A stretch of DNA of 64,000 bases, taken from assembly GCA_027625915.1 (NCBI GenBank), contig JANTQA010000047.1, positions 12,524,001 through 12,588,000 of the forward strand, written 5' to 3'. Numbering within the stretch: the stretch's first letter is position 1; the number at the start of each line of letters is the position of its first letter. Of this stretch, positions 49,091 to 59,890 are shown piece by piece. The position numbers and the translations under genes were made by a program. This stretch comes from Anaeramoeba flamelloides. Its lineage: Eukaryota > Metamonada > Anaeramoebidae. A model generated the notes under the pieces. The model ran no database searches and was not told the origin of the DNA. It was given only the letters and a program-made list of their open reading frames with translations.

Positions 49091-50522
49091 AGAATCATAC
49101 GAACCAAGTCAACTTGAGGTAAATTGCTTTCAGCGATGTACGCAAGATCAAAAATTAGCGCTCGTTAGGATCAAAAAGATGAAGCTTAACAAGAAGCGTT
49201 TTGTCGAGATCGAGAAATATTTCAGTGATCAGATCGAAAAATCAGAAGAAAACGGATCAGTTACCCTGAGTGCTGATTTAATTAATGTTCTGTGTTATGG
49301 GCTTGGCCAGGGGCGTTCCAATGTGAGGAAGAATATCGGGAATTTCTACCAAAGACAGGGCCTGATGAATGTCACGCCTCGTGAGCACAAGGGGATGGTG
49401 TTCAACAAGGTTCAACCAGGCGCAAACATAGGCAGGCATCCCAAAAACGGAAGAAAAAGAGCGAATCCGTTATTGGGTCGTGTTGGAAACCAAAAAAAAA
49501 AAAATACATTCACAAAAAGCAAAAAAGGTAAAAAGCAAAAATTGAGGTTAAAGATACCCAAAATCAAAATTAATTTGTCCAAGGCAATCTCTGATAAAAA
49601 TTTAAACCAGATCAATGGAAATGTCAATTTTGTGCAAGACAGTAAAGGAACCCCTAACGAGGAGAAAAGTGCACTTGGGATTTACAAGAAACTAAAATTA
49701 ACAGGACAAAGAAAAGAAAAACAAGATCAAAATCACAAGAAAGAAGCAACAGGGGGAAAAGAACAAAATGAACAGAATGATAATAATGAAGATCAAGAAG
49801 AAAATGATCCAAAAAATATCGGCAAAACTATCAAAAAAAGATTAAAATTCAAAACAAAATTTTCGAATTACAATAGAAAGAGAAAGTATCCACTTGTCCC
49901 TAAAAATTCTCATAAAATTAATGATCTTCAAAATCAAACACTTTGTGAAACAATAAACAATAATCAATTTAAAAAAAAAAAAGTAAATAGTAAATATGAA
50001 AACCCAATTAGACGCCGTTCGGGAAGGAAAATCCAAAAAGAAAAGAAATTCAAACGAATTGAAATGGAAATGGAAATTCAAAAAGAAGAAAGACAAAACC
50101 AAAATGAAATACGAATTGAAGAAACCGGGGTAGAGTCGTTTATTGAAAATTGCAGCAACCAAGTAACGACAAGGGACAATGCATTCAACATTAACCAACA
50201 TAAAAATTATTGCAAAAGTAAGGACCCAAATGTTTGGGTTATAAATTCTTTCCCATCTAAGAATAACAAGGCACTTTTTGATCAAGAATTTGAAAAAAAT
50301 AACAAAAAGATTTATGCAATGTTAATACTTGTAGATTTTTTATATAAACTCGATAAGACCAAATATTGCCAGACTTTGGATGAATTAGAAAATCAAGCCA
50401 AAGAATCCAATGACGAAGAATTATTAAAATATGTCATACTTAAAAAAGAAAAATTTCAATTAGAAAAAGATTCGAATGTTAATGAAAATAGGAATATCCA
50501 GAGAATTGCAAACGAATATTAA
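49047..50522 (+). CDS. Unrecognised basic, probably nuclear protein (491 residues)
   Basis: A single exon from ATG (a second ATG follows at once) to TAA. Residues 20-135 are globular and well mixed, with base composition richer in G and C than the rest. This part contains LALVRIKKMKLNKKRF, EKYFSDQIEKSEENGSV, SADLINVLCYGLGQGRSN and NIGNFYQRQGLMNVTPREH. The remainder is lysine- and asparagine-rich, with several bipartite basic patches (GNQKKKNTF, IKKRLKFKTK, RRRSGRKIQ) suitable for nuclear import or nucleic-acid binding. The C-terminal 80 residues again look folded (YAMLILVDFLYKLDKTKYC). I do not recognise the N-terminal domain as any family. A chromatin or RNA-associated role is only a guess from charge. 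Confidence 0.8.
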   Translation: MMNKPPKRKGNRANKESYEPSQLEVNCFQRCTQDQKLALVRIKKMKLNKKRFVEIEKYFSDQIEKSEENGSVTLSADLINVLCYGLGQGRSNVRKNIGNFYQRQGLMNVTPREHKGMVFNKVQPGANIGRHPKNGRKRANPLLGRVGNQKKKNTFTKSKKGKKQKLRLKIPKIKINLSKAISDKNLNQINGNVNFVQDSKGTPNEEKSALGIYKKLKLTGQRKEKQDQNHKKEATGGKEQNEQNDNNEDQEENDPKNIGKTIKKRLKFKTKFSNYNRKRKYPLVPKNSHKINDLQNQTLCETINNNQFKKKKVNSKYENPIRRRSGRKIQKEKKFKRIEMEMEIQKEERQNQNEIRIEETGVESFIENCSNQVTTRDNAFNINQHKNYCKSKDPNVWVINSFPSKNNKALFDQEFEKNNKKIYAMLILVDFLYKLDKTKYCQTLDELENQAKESNDEELLKYVILKKEKFQLEKDSNVNENRNIQRIANEY

Positions 50523-50907
50523 AAAGAACAAATTAGCATGGTATTTGTCATGCTCTAGACATATTTGGTATTAAATATTCACATTTGCAAATAATTATAC
50601 ACCCTCTTTTTCGTTTTATTTTTATTTTTCTTTTTCTTATTTTTCTTTTTATTTTTGTTTGTAACTATACACATTGGAATATGAGAACTCTATTTTTAGA
50701 GTTTATTGGATTTATTATTAAGCGTTAAAATACTTTATCTAATAATTAGAGAATTTTGAAGTGACTAAATTCGTAACTTCTTATTCAAAGAGTAAATAAA
50801 CACCATCATCATTAAAAGCATTTTAAACTTAATTTTCTAAAATAAAATTCAAATAAAGAGCCAGATAAAAAAAAAAATGAAGAATAAAAAATGAATAATA
50901 AACTTTG
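50523..50907. other. 3' spacer of the basic protein gene
   Basis: A TTTTTATTT-rich tract followed by AT-rich spacer. Nothing else is visible. Confidence 0.4.
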
Positions 50908-51404
50908 TTTCAGTCAAAGGGGAACAACATTTTTTTAAATATCAATTATTATTTATAATTAAACTTTGGAGAACAAATAAGAAATAAGTAGAATAAAATA
51001 CACATCAAAGGATAGTTGATATTCTGTATAAAGTAAAACTAATAAATCAATATATTTTCTTAAAAATTGAAAATCCAAAATTCTTATATCATATCAAGAA
51101 AAACAAAAAGGTTCATTTTGATCTTGAATTGAAGATTTGAATAAAATTTCAAGAGAAATCAATAAGATTTCTCGACAATCATTTTTACTGTTTCAGTAAC
51201 AATAGAATAACATATTTTTACCAAATGATTATCAATTTTTCAACAAATAAAAAATTTGCAAAAATGAATTATGTTTAAAAAAAATCCAAAAGAAAAAGAC
51301 AAAATGAGAAAAAATGAGAAAAAATGATTTCAATTTTGAAATTAATTTTTTTCTTCCAAAATCTATCCAAACGCTTTAAATATGCAATTCACACATAATA
51401 ACCA
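50908..51404. mobile_element. Tc1-like non-autonomous element (copy B, right end lost or diverged)
   Basis: It begins TTTCAGTCAAAGGGG, like copy A at 14523, and follows it in order through AAATATCAATTATTATTTAT, AATAAGAAATAAGTAGAATA, CATATCAAGAAAAACA and GAATAACATATTTTTACCAA to about 51404. There the terminal inverted repeat is no longer clear. It lacks the 165-bp nested element of copy A and so serves as its unfilled counterpart. Confidence 0.6.
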
Positions 51405-51779
51405 CCAATATTCGCGGGAAAATGGCTTAATGCCAAAAGAATTAAAAAAATTGATAACATAAAAAAGTTTAGAATCATTGAGATTAAGAGGAATTTGTGT
51501 GGTTAGGTTATTCAAAATCATGTGGATTTGGTGTCTTTTTTGTAAAATACCATGCGGTGTATTGTTGGTCAGAAAACATATTCTATTGTGATTTCAGAAT
51601 ATCTTTTATATTCATTTTCCTTAACAATTCATCGGAATAATTCTTTGACAATGTTATTCTAATCAAATTTTATGATTTTTTTTGTGTTATTTTTTTCAAA
51701 GTATTCTCGTTTTCTCATATTTTTTGAACCCCTTGGGTAGACATCGATATTATTATTATTATTATTATTATTATTTTTT

Positions 51780-52110
51780 TTTTGATAATCTGGATATATT
51801 TTATTATAAATCTCTTTTTCACATTTGTGTGTTTACATATTTAAACCATTTGAAAAGGCTTTTGGTTTGATCAAATTTTTGATGATTTCTTGTTTTTAAC
51901 GTGATTGCTATTTTCTTCAAAAGCTTTTCTTGGTATTTAGCTAAGTTACTATACCCTTTTAATTTCCAGGCCTCTTCTTCTTTTGGAGATTTAACTATTT
52001 TTTTTATAAATTGGCTTGAGATTCAGACTGATGCACTTTTTTCTAGATCTCTTTTTTTTTTTCATAGTTTCACTATTTTATATATTTTTAAATCTTTATC
52101 TAGATGATTC
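51780..52110 (-). pseudogene. Decayed minus-strand coding fragment, family unknown
   Basis: One minus-strand frame keeps protein-like content over about 90 codons despite a few interruptions. It contains LDKDLKIYKIVKL, FIKKIVKSPKEEEAWKLKG, YSNLAKYQEKLLKKIAIT and KSLFKWFKYVNTQM. It is probably a fragment of an old mobile-element or host gene. The plus-strand frame at 51901-52107 is its shadow. A (ATT)n run at 51749-51774 adjoins it. Confidence 0.35.
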
Positions 52111-52924
52111 AGGTCTTAGGATTTTAACCCTTTTTTAAGAAAACGAGCCCCCCCCGAGTTATATTTGGTGTGAACTCTAATATTGTTTCACAACTGGAAA
52201 ACGAAGGTGTGCGCTGGGGATTCTTTTGAACTTATATTATTTTGTTTATTTTTTTATGTTAATAAAAGCATCGATTCTTTTTTGATATTGCCCAGGTTAG
52301 ATAAAAAATGTCTAACCCTTATTATGCAAGTGATAAAATAACTATATAAAATACTTGATATCTAGCCCCATTTGATAATTATTTGATTGGTTATATTTAT
52401 AAATATGAATAAATTATTGTTGACTTATTCTAGATGTTTTTTTTTTTTTTTTTTTTTTTTGTTATTATAAAGAGACTTATACATACAGTAAAATGTAACA
52501 TAAAACAGTAATTCCCGAGTATACACCAGATCCATGAATATCATATTATTCTTATCTGAATAACTTTATTAGGAGGCATTTGATACTTTTTTTTTGTTAT
52601 TAATGTTTACTATTTTTAATCTTGTTTTTTTTTAAACAAAATAACCAACATGCACTAAAAATATATACATTGTGTTCAAGTTCCATAAATAATTGGAATT
52701 CAAGTTTTCCATCTCAAAAATAATTTAGATTTTTTTTTATTTGACTGGTTTTTTTAAAGTTCTCCTCTTCTTAGAGGTAAATCTAAATCAATTTAGAGAA
52801 AATTGAACAATTATAAGATCTGTTTGAAATGCCAAGAAAATTTAAAAATCATTAGGTATAATAACAACTTAAATAATAAAAATATAAATAAACAGTGGTG
52901 CCACCAAGTACAGTAAATTGTATC
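52111..52924. other. Gene-free AT-rich stretch
   Basis: It includes a C7-8 run near 52150 and a T22 tract near 52439-52460. No gene is seen. Confidence 0.4.
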
Positions 52925-54018
52925 CAAGTCCCCGGGTTTTTCTCGAATTCAAATGAATTGAATAAAATCCTTGGATTTTACTCCATTCTTTTAAATTTTC
53001 GAAAACTCTAGGGTTGTTTTTATGAGGTTTTCTTTTTTATTTGTTAAGGGTTCTCGGTTTTTTTGAGGTTTTCTATTTTATTTGTGAAGTGTTCTAGGTT
53101 TTTTTACTTTAGAAATAAACAGAAAATTTATTAAAATTTTCGGTTTATTTCTAAAGTAAAAAAAAAAAAAACCCAGGGAAAATCTATAATATTTACAATT
53201 AAACAGAAAAATCAAGTCAAGTTAAAAGATATTTTTTTTTACAATTTAGGAATTTGGGCAAATAAGAGGAATTAAAAACCCCACCATTAAATCATAAAAA
53301 AAAAAGATATTTTTTTTTGAATTTCAGAAATAATAAGAAAATTTCTTGAATTTTTCTTTTCTCTTTCTGAAATTCAGAAAAAAAAACAAACACCGATTAT
53401 GCCTTTCCAGAACTCAAAAGAATAGAAAAAATAAACGATTTCACACATTATTATTAAATTATGGACAATCTAAAAGTTTTTTTTTGTGATTTTCGGGTTT
53501 GAAAATCTATTAATTTTAGTTAGGTTTTTTTTAACTTTTAGAAATAAACCGAAAATTTTAATAAATTTTCTGTTTATTTCTAAAGTAAAAAAAACTAGAA
53601 CGAAAATCAATAGATTTTCTGAATAAAATAGAAAACCTCAAAAAAACCTAACAAAAATCTTTATAGTTTACAATAAAACAGAAAACTCAAGAAAAGTTAA
53701 CTGTTTTTTTTTTTTTTTTTCTAATTCTTATTAAACTTTCAAAAGTTAATTGATTTTCTAATCAAAACAAAAATTACCAAAAAAACCTAATGGTACATTT
53801 TCAGAACTCAAAAGAAATTAGTAAAAAGCAAAGATTTTACTCAATTCTTTTAAAGTAAAAAAAACCTAACAAAAATCTATTGATTTTCTAATTAAAACAT
53901 AAATTTAACAAAATCTAAAGTAACGTGTCGTAGAGTGCCTGGGTTTTTTTAATTTAAGAAATAAACCAAAAATTTTAGAAATTTTCTGTTTATTTCAAAA
54001 ATCAAAAAAAACCTAACG
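52925..54018. repeat. Cluster of hairpin modules (related to 8.3 kb)
   Basis: At least five imperfect palindromes stand in a row. Type 1 pairs a stem like ACTCAAAAGAATTGAGTAAAA with its complement: 52940-53005 and 53800-53858. Type 2 pairs GGTTTTTTTACTTTAGAAAT with AATTTCTAAAGTAAAAAAAACC around a GAAAATTT..AAATTTTC loop: 53094-53178, 53502-53620 and 53938-54016. The third type 2 copy ends in ACCTAACGGC, recalling GCCGTTAG at 8.35 kb. Between them are further arms (GAACTCAAAAGAATAG near 53412) and TTTAGGAATTTGGGCAAATA near 53245, which has a relative at 43.35 kb. No protein is encoded. Confidence 0.65.
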
Positions 54019-55117
54019 GCTGTATGAGGAAATTAATTACCTCTCTTCAAAATAATGGAAAAAACAAAAAGTTTATCTTTTAAATTGAAAATAAAACAAA
54101 GAGAAAAAAAATGATTTATGTAGAAAAGGTAACTTTTTCTTTGTGGACTAGTTTGTTATTATATTATTGTTGTGTTATCAGTGGCTATTTATGTGATAAT
54201 ATTGACCCTTTTAACACAACCATCTTCCCGTGAAAATGGCCATAGTATTTATTATATGATTTCTGTTCACTAATTCATTTTCAATAATTTCTTTTCAGTA
54301 AAATTTAGCAAGCAAAAACATTACAGAAAAAAACATGGTCTTGAAAATTTAACAAAAAATCATCTAATTTGGAATTTCTGTCCTATAATTCATTTTTATT
54401 CAAACTCATTAATTAAAAGCCCTAATTATTTGATATAAATATATATATATATATAGATATATATATATTTAATTTTGTTTATTGATATATTCGAAATTGA
54501 TTGTAAAATTTCGTTAAAATAATAATCTAATTTTTAAAAACCAATGTTGAATGGAATTCACTTGCTGAACCATCTTATATTGCAATTTATATATTATAAT
54601 ATCTCTTGTTCATTTTTTTTTCTGAAAAATAAAATATTTTCTATCATTTGTTTGCAAACAAAGCAAGGAAAATGCAATTCAAACCATTAAAAAAATTGAT
54701 TTTTCTTGAAAATTTTCAATTTTACACTAAATTGGAAATATCCTTATCTGCATAGATAAACATCCCCCCCCCCCCCCTACACACACATTCATATATTTTG
54801 GTTTAACAAATGATACTATTAAAAAAAATATTAACAATTTATATTTTTATTTGTTTGAAAAAAATTTTGCAAAAACAATATTTTTTTTTGGCATTTTTAG
54901 TTTGGCTAGTTGTTAAATAAACAATATTTCTTTTTTTTTTTCATTTCATTTCCTTCCATTAAATCCAAATTGGTTAATTGAGAGACGTTCAATAGTATCC
55001 GAAAAGATAGATTGAATTGAACTCAAAATTTTCAAAAGCAAATGAGGTGAAAAAAATATTGAATCTTATGAATCAAAATATCATAAATAGGCAGTGTTGA
55101 GATTTGGAGAACACATA
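54019..55117. other. Gene-free spacer downstream of RPC34
   Basis: It holds a (TA)n run with one G at 54439-54468 and a C15 run near 54764-54778 followed by TACACACACA. Otherwise AT-rich with no gene. Confidence 0.4.
54439..54468. repeat. (TA)n microsatellite, one interruption
   Basis: Alternating A and T, with a single G in the middle. Confidence 0.8.
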
Positions 55118-55936
55118 TTAAAAGTCTAGAAACTGTTCCAAGTAAGGGCAAGAAATGGGGTTAATTGATCCTTTAATTTTGCAGTCTGAAAATTTGGGGC
55201 AAATTCCGCAAGGCACTTTCAGCATGTTTGAGCTGAGTGAAGGAGACTCGTCGATTTGGAAAACATCCTCTTTTGTAAAACTGTACACCCTTCTCACTAT
55301 CCTCATATAAATCAGGGAGTCTATCACTCTCATCAAATCGTTGCTTGTCAAGCTTTGTTGCACCAATTTTCTTTTTTCTAATTCTTCAAGTATTTGCGCA
55401 ACGTTGGCAGTCCCAAGATCCTTGATTATAATCAAGGCGCTGTCTGTTAGCAACTCGACGAATTCCGTGTTCCATTCTTGATCGATATAAAAAACATCCC
55501 CCGTGACCTCGACCGAGGGCTCAATTTCAAAAAGAAGATAAACAAGCTGGTTTTTAAATTTGATCGACTTTTCTGTTTTGACTAGTTTTCTTTTTTTCAG
55601 ACGAGTAAGGATTTTCCTTGTTATCGTTTTTTTGAGCCCAGTCTTCTGCGAGATGTCGCGTTGCAAAATCCCCATCGATCCGCTCTCCTTAATTACTCGG
55701 TATATAAATGCCTCCTGGTTACTTAGTCCTTGCATCTTACGCGCAGCTTGCCCAGACACCTTTTGAAACACCTTTTGCCCATCTTTCCGTTGGAACAAGC
55801 GGATCCTTCCTGTTTTCAAAAGCTGATTCAGTGAGCCCAACAGTGCATTTTTTTCCGTTTTCAAGACCTTTGTTAAAGTTTCGATTGTCGTGAATTCTTC
55901 AGTCATTGCTTTTAAAATGTTGTTAGAAAAATCCAT
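55118..55936 (-). CDS. RPC34: RNA polymerase III subunit RPC6 (RPC34/POLR3F)
   Basis: A 272-residue protein from ATG (complement 55934-55936) to TAA, with no intron. RPC34 belongs to the Pol III-specific trimer that opens the promoter and contacts the TFIIIB factor Brf1, so it is needed for tRNA and 5S rRNA synthesis. Seen here: N-terminal winged-helix repeats, with LTKVLKTEKNALLGSLNQLL (about residues 20-39) and YRVIKESGSMGILQRDIS through KTITRKILTRLKKRKLV (about 80-125). A central block contains YLLFEIEPSVEVTGDVFY. The C-terminal cysteine motif is C-x2-C-x5-C-x10-C (PCGICPKFSDC ... SCPYL), which binds a 4Fe-4S cluster in the human protein. The protein is somewhat shorter than animal versions (about 316), mostly through trimmed linkers. 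The four cysteines and the ending LEQFLDF are good family marks. Base composition is richer in G and C than the surroundings. Confidence 0.93.
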   Translation of the reverse strand: MDFSNNILKAMTEEFTTIETLTKVLKTEKNALLGSLNQLLKTGRIRLFQRKDGQKVFQKVSGQAARKMQGLSNQEAFIYRVIKESGSMGILQRDISQKTGLKKTITRKILTRLKKRKLVKTEKSIKFKNQLVYLLFEIEPSVEVTGDVFYIDQEWNTEFVELLTDSALIIIKDLGTANVAQILEELEKRKLVQQSLTSNDLMRVIDSLIYMRIVRRVYSFTKEDVFQIDESPSLSSNMLKVPCGICPKFSDCKIKGSINPISCPYLEQFLDF

Positions 55937-57189
55937 TTCCGCTGTTTGTTATTTGACGGATTTGTCTATATGTAAATCAAGAATTAAATCAAAAGAAATG
56001 TTGTAAAAAAATGATTTTCTTCTTAGGTTTTCACATTGAGGATTGTAAACATTATTTTCTTTCCTAGTTTGGGAGACAATGTTTTTTTAAAAAACTAGTA
56101 ATTGGTTTAACAGAATACTTGGGTTTTTTGACAAGATAACAATTGATCTCAAAATATTTTTTAAGTTTCTTAAAGGAATTAATATATTTAATCAATTTTG
56201 AGTTTTTCTGTTTTCTTCTGAATTGAAATGTTTAGAATTATCACTTCTTTGACTTAATACATGTACATTTTAAATAAACTCGAGAGTGGGATATATCCAA
56301 GTATAATATCTTTACACCCAATTAAAAAATGATAAACCAATGAGAGTAATCAAAAAAACTGAACACAAATCCTTTCATCTTCGGTGTTATCAAAATAAAA
56401 TCTATGCTTTTATATTCTTCTTGTTCTAATTCAATAGATAATTTGTTACCCAATTGTATATAAAAGTTCAAATCATTTTTGAAGGTAAAATCATTGATAT
56501 TATATGTAGATTATAATTAGGAATTAAATTTGGTTCAAATTTTTTAGTTTTTTTTGTATTTTTTTGAAAATTTGTTATTTTTTTTATATCAAATATAAAC
56601 TCTATTATAATGAAAAACTTTCACATTCAAATTTTGATCTTTAGAATTTCATATATAATAATAAAAGTTTAAGAAAATCAATGCATACTCACTTAGGATT
56701 AGTGTTGGTTTCTTTAAAACTTAACAACTAAAATATTGAAGAACAAATAAAAATTGTTTTTATAACGATACATTGGTTAAACAGACATGTAAGCTAAAAT
56801 TTCAAAAATAGGGGCAAACTTTTTTATTATTATTTTTTTCTTTTTTGATTTGTCTTTCAAAAAATACAATGATTATACAACATTTTTATTTGTTAATCTA
56901 TATTGGCTATAGTCTCTAAAAAATTTAGTAAAATACCTTATTATCCAAAAAAAAAAACAATTAAACAAACTTTTATTCTGATGAAAAATATACCCCTATG
57001 ATTGAAATTGAGCTAACAGATTATTTTTAAAAAAAGTAATTAAAAAAATTAATGTGAAAAAATATAAAAAAAAAGCAATCATTTCTTGATCTTATATATG
57101 ATATTTGATATAACTACTCCCTCTTTGCTTGACTTTTATTTTTAAATTTAAATAAAAAATTTTGGTTTGGAAAATTTTTGTGAAACAAA
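55937..57189. other. Gene-free spacer upstream of RPC34
   Basis: AT-rich, without a gene. It contains the second copy of the 30.9-kb repeat. Confidence 0.4.
56360..56720 (+). repeat. Dispersed repeat, copy 2 (partner at 30.9 kb)
   Basis: It has the order TCAAAATAAAATCTATGC, ATTCTTCTTGTTCTAATTC and AGGATTAGTGTTGGTTTCTT, which parallels 30890-31500 with a shorter middle. Confidence 0.45.
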
Positions 57190-57192
57190 TTA

Positions 57193-58054
57193 CCATTGTG
57201 AAAAAAATTTGGGTCATTAAAAAAAATTGGGTCAGTCAAAAATTTGTTTTCGTTTTTTAAATAGTAAATATTAGCAAAATGATTTTTGATCAAAGCAAAA
57301 TTTTATGAACAAATCTTACATTTAAGAAAAACCAAAGTCACTATCAATAATAATTTTCATAGGTAAAATTAAATTGTTGCATTTTAACCTTTTAGAATTA
57401 CTGTGGAACTCTAAAAAACAAAAAATGATTTTTAATTATCAACTTTACTAAAAATAAGAGAAATATTTAATAGGAAATATTAAAATCTATTAATTCAATA
57501 AGATATTTATCATTGTTAATGAACACAAATTTATCGCGGTTAATCTTAAATAACCTTTTAAATCAAATTGAATAATAAAATCTTCCGAAAAAGATGTTTT
57601 TTCGAAAGAGATTGTTTTCCACTAATGTTTACAATCAAAACTTCAAAATACCGAAATATCAAGATTTCAGAAACCATTTAAATTCTAAAAATCCCCTTAT
57701 ACAAACCTCAATTTAAAACGGTTATTAATTTTTGGTCTTCCCAAACAATGATTAACTAGATCTTGGAATGTAATCTAATAAAAAAAATCAACATTTTTAG
57801 TAAAGTTTACAATTAAAGATAAATTTTTGTTTTTTAGAGTTCCACAGTAATTCTATAAGCACAAAATGCAACGAAATAATTTTACTTCTGAAAATTATTA
57901 TTGATAATGACTTTGGTTTTTATTAAATGTAAGATTTGTTCATAAAATTTTACTTTGATCAAAAATCATTTTGCTAATATTTACTATTTAAAAAACAAAA
58001 ACAAATTTTTGACTGACCCAATTTTTTTAATGACCCAAATTTTTTTCACAATGG
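57193..58054. mobile_element. TIR element with about 262-bp arms and TTA target duplication
   Basis: Left arm 57193-57455 and right arm 57793-58054 are inverted copies. They begin CCATTGTGAAAAAAATTTGG and share GGTCATTAAAAAAA.TTGGG, TTTTGATCAAAG and TTACTGTGGAACTCTAAAAA. The outermost 200 or so bases are nearly identical and the inner ends more diverged. The trinucleotide TTA lies outside both ends (57190-57192, 58055-58057). This fits the 3-bp TWA duplication of PIF/Harbinger elements. The roughly 337-bp centre has no transposase; the frame at 57955-58182 merely runs along the right arm. Confidence 0.7.
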
Positions 58055-58057
58055 TTA

Positions 58058-59178
58058 CTTTCTATTTCGAGAAAATTTCCAAAATGAATTATTATTCAAA
58101 TTTTTATTTAATGTATCAAAAATCAGATTCAATTATTGAAAATAAAATATATTGTAAATTCTTCCTTACAAATGAAAAATAATTGAACAGGTATATTTTC
58201 TTTTACAATAATAAAAATTCATTATTTTTTATTTTAATGCTAAAGAATTTTCATTTTATTCAGATAAAGATTTATAAAGGAAAAAAAAACCAAATTATGA
58301 CTTCTGAATGATTAGATACTCAAACGTAATAGTATGAGCAACTTAAAAATAAAAAAAAGCAAATTCAAAAAAAAATAATAAGGGTTTTTAAAAAAACTCT
58401 TACAAAAAAAAACAAGATCAACACCCCCCAACAAATATGATTGAAGATTATCAAACCAAATTAATAAACCAAAATTATAGTGTGTGTGTGTGATTTTTGG
58501 TAATATTAAGGAAATAAGAACTTTTTTTTTTTTTACTTATTGTTAACCAATTCCTAATTATTATTTTTCATTTTTTTCTATTCTTTTTCTACTTAATTAT
58601 TATTTTTTATTGGTCTTCTCTATTTATACCTTTTTTTATTTTAACTTTTTCAACCAAAAATAAATAATTTCTGAAATATTATGTTCAATTTTTGTTTTTT
58701 TATTATTCTTTAAATAAAATAAATTTGTTTATTTATAATACTTACAAAGAGATTATGATGACTAAAATCATCTAAATACATTGAACTTGTTCTCGAAAAA
58801 GGGGTAAATATATTAAGATAAATCCAGTCTTTGAAAAATAATAATAAAAAAATATATACTTTTTAAACATTTTTAGGACTTTTCCAAAAGTTCAAATTGA
58901 TTTTTTTTTTTGGTAATTGGTACTGTTTCAAGATTTTTTAGTGTGAATATACAATATTATTTTTTGGGTTCTCGAAAATGTTCCATTTTTATTTTTTTTT
59001 AGAATCACCAAAAGGTCAAATTTAGAAACCTAATAGTACAACAAATTCAATTATATTAGTTAATATAAACATTCACTGCTTGTTAAGTTATATTTTTAAA
59101 GATAATTTTCAAAAACATCAAAAATTATTTAATTATGTTACACTAAAATCAAAAAAAAGAATTTTCATGCTTTTCCAA

Positions 59179-59214
<36 letters not shown>

Positions 59215-59890
59215 AAAAGTTATTTTGATTCTATTTCAACTTAAAATTATTTTCTTATCAGGAATAAACTTAAAAACTCCAGCATTGACGAATAGATGAT
59301 TAAAACGAAAATCTCAAGATTAAAAAAACAAATTTATAGAATTTTTTTTCATTAATAATGAAATTCTTTCTAATATTTTCAAAATAATTAAAAAAAATTT
59401 TCACATAAATTAATCCCTTTTGGGAATGATTCGATTTTATGAAAAACCAACCTTCAACAAGAAATAAGTTCTAACTTTTCATTGAAAAAAAAAATGTCAT
59501 TTAATTCGATTTAATCAAAAGTAGACCCTGATTATTTTTTTTCAAACTAATTCTAAGAATTTCAAGAATAGAGAAAAAGAATCGATAGTTTTTGTTCATA
59601 ATTCACAATATATTAACAAAATATTTCTAAAAAAAAAAAAAAAAAATAAAAAAGATCTAAAAAATGAAAAGACTTCAAAATGTATTGTTTCAAAATGAAA
59701 GATTTTTCTAAAAAAAAATAAATAGATCTGAATTTACTTGATTGATTAAATTGAAAATTTTGAAAAATAATAATGAGAGTTTCAGATATATAAATATATT
59801 AAAGTAGGGAAAAATAATTAAAAATATCAAAAAAAAGAATAACAATAAGAAAAAAAGTAAGGAAATTTGTTTCCGAAATTATTTGGTTTC
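58058..59890. other. Gene-free spacer between the TIR element and the VWA gene
   Basis: AT-rich, with a (GT)n run near 58481-58491 and a (TA)n run at 59182-59209. No supported gene. Confidence 0.4.
59182..59209. repeat. (TA)n microsatellite
   Basis: Alternating T and A. Confidence 0.85.

Noticed and set aside
51780-52110. In-frame TGA codons at positions where Trp would fit, hinting that TGA might encode Trp
   Set aside because: All recognised genes use TGG for Trp, and the Tim16 gene ends cleanly in TGA. The pattern is better explained by decay of a dead sequence.
57955-58182. A 75-residue frame at the right side of the TTA-flanked element
   Set aside because: It lies mainly along the inverted arm, lacks any domain and starts inside the repeat.
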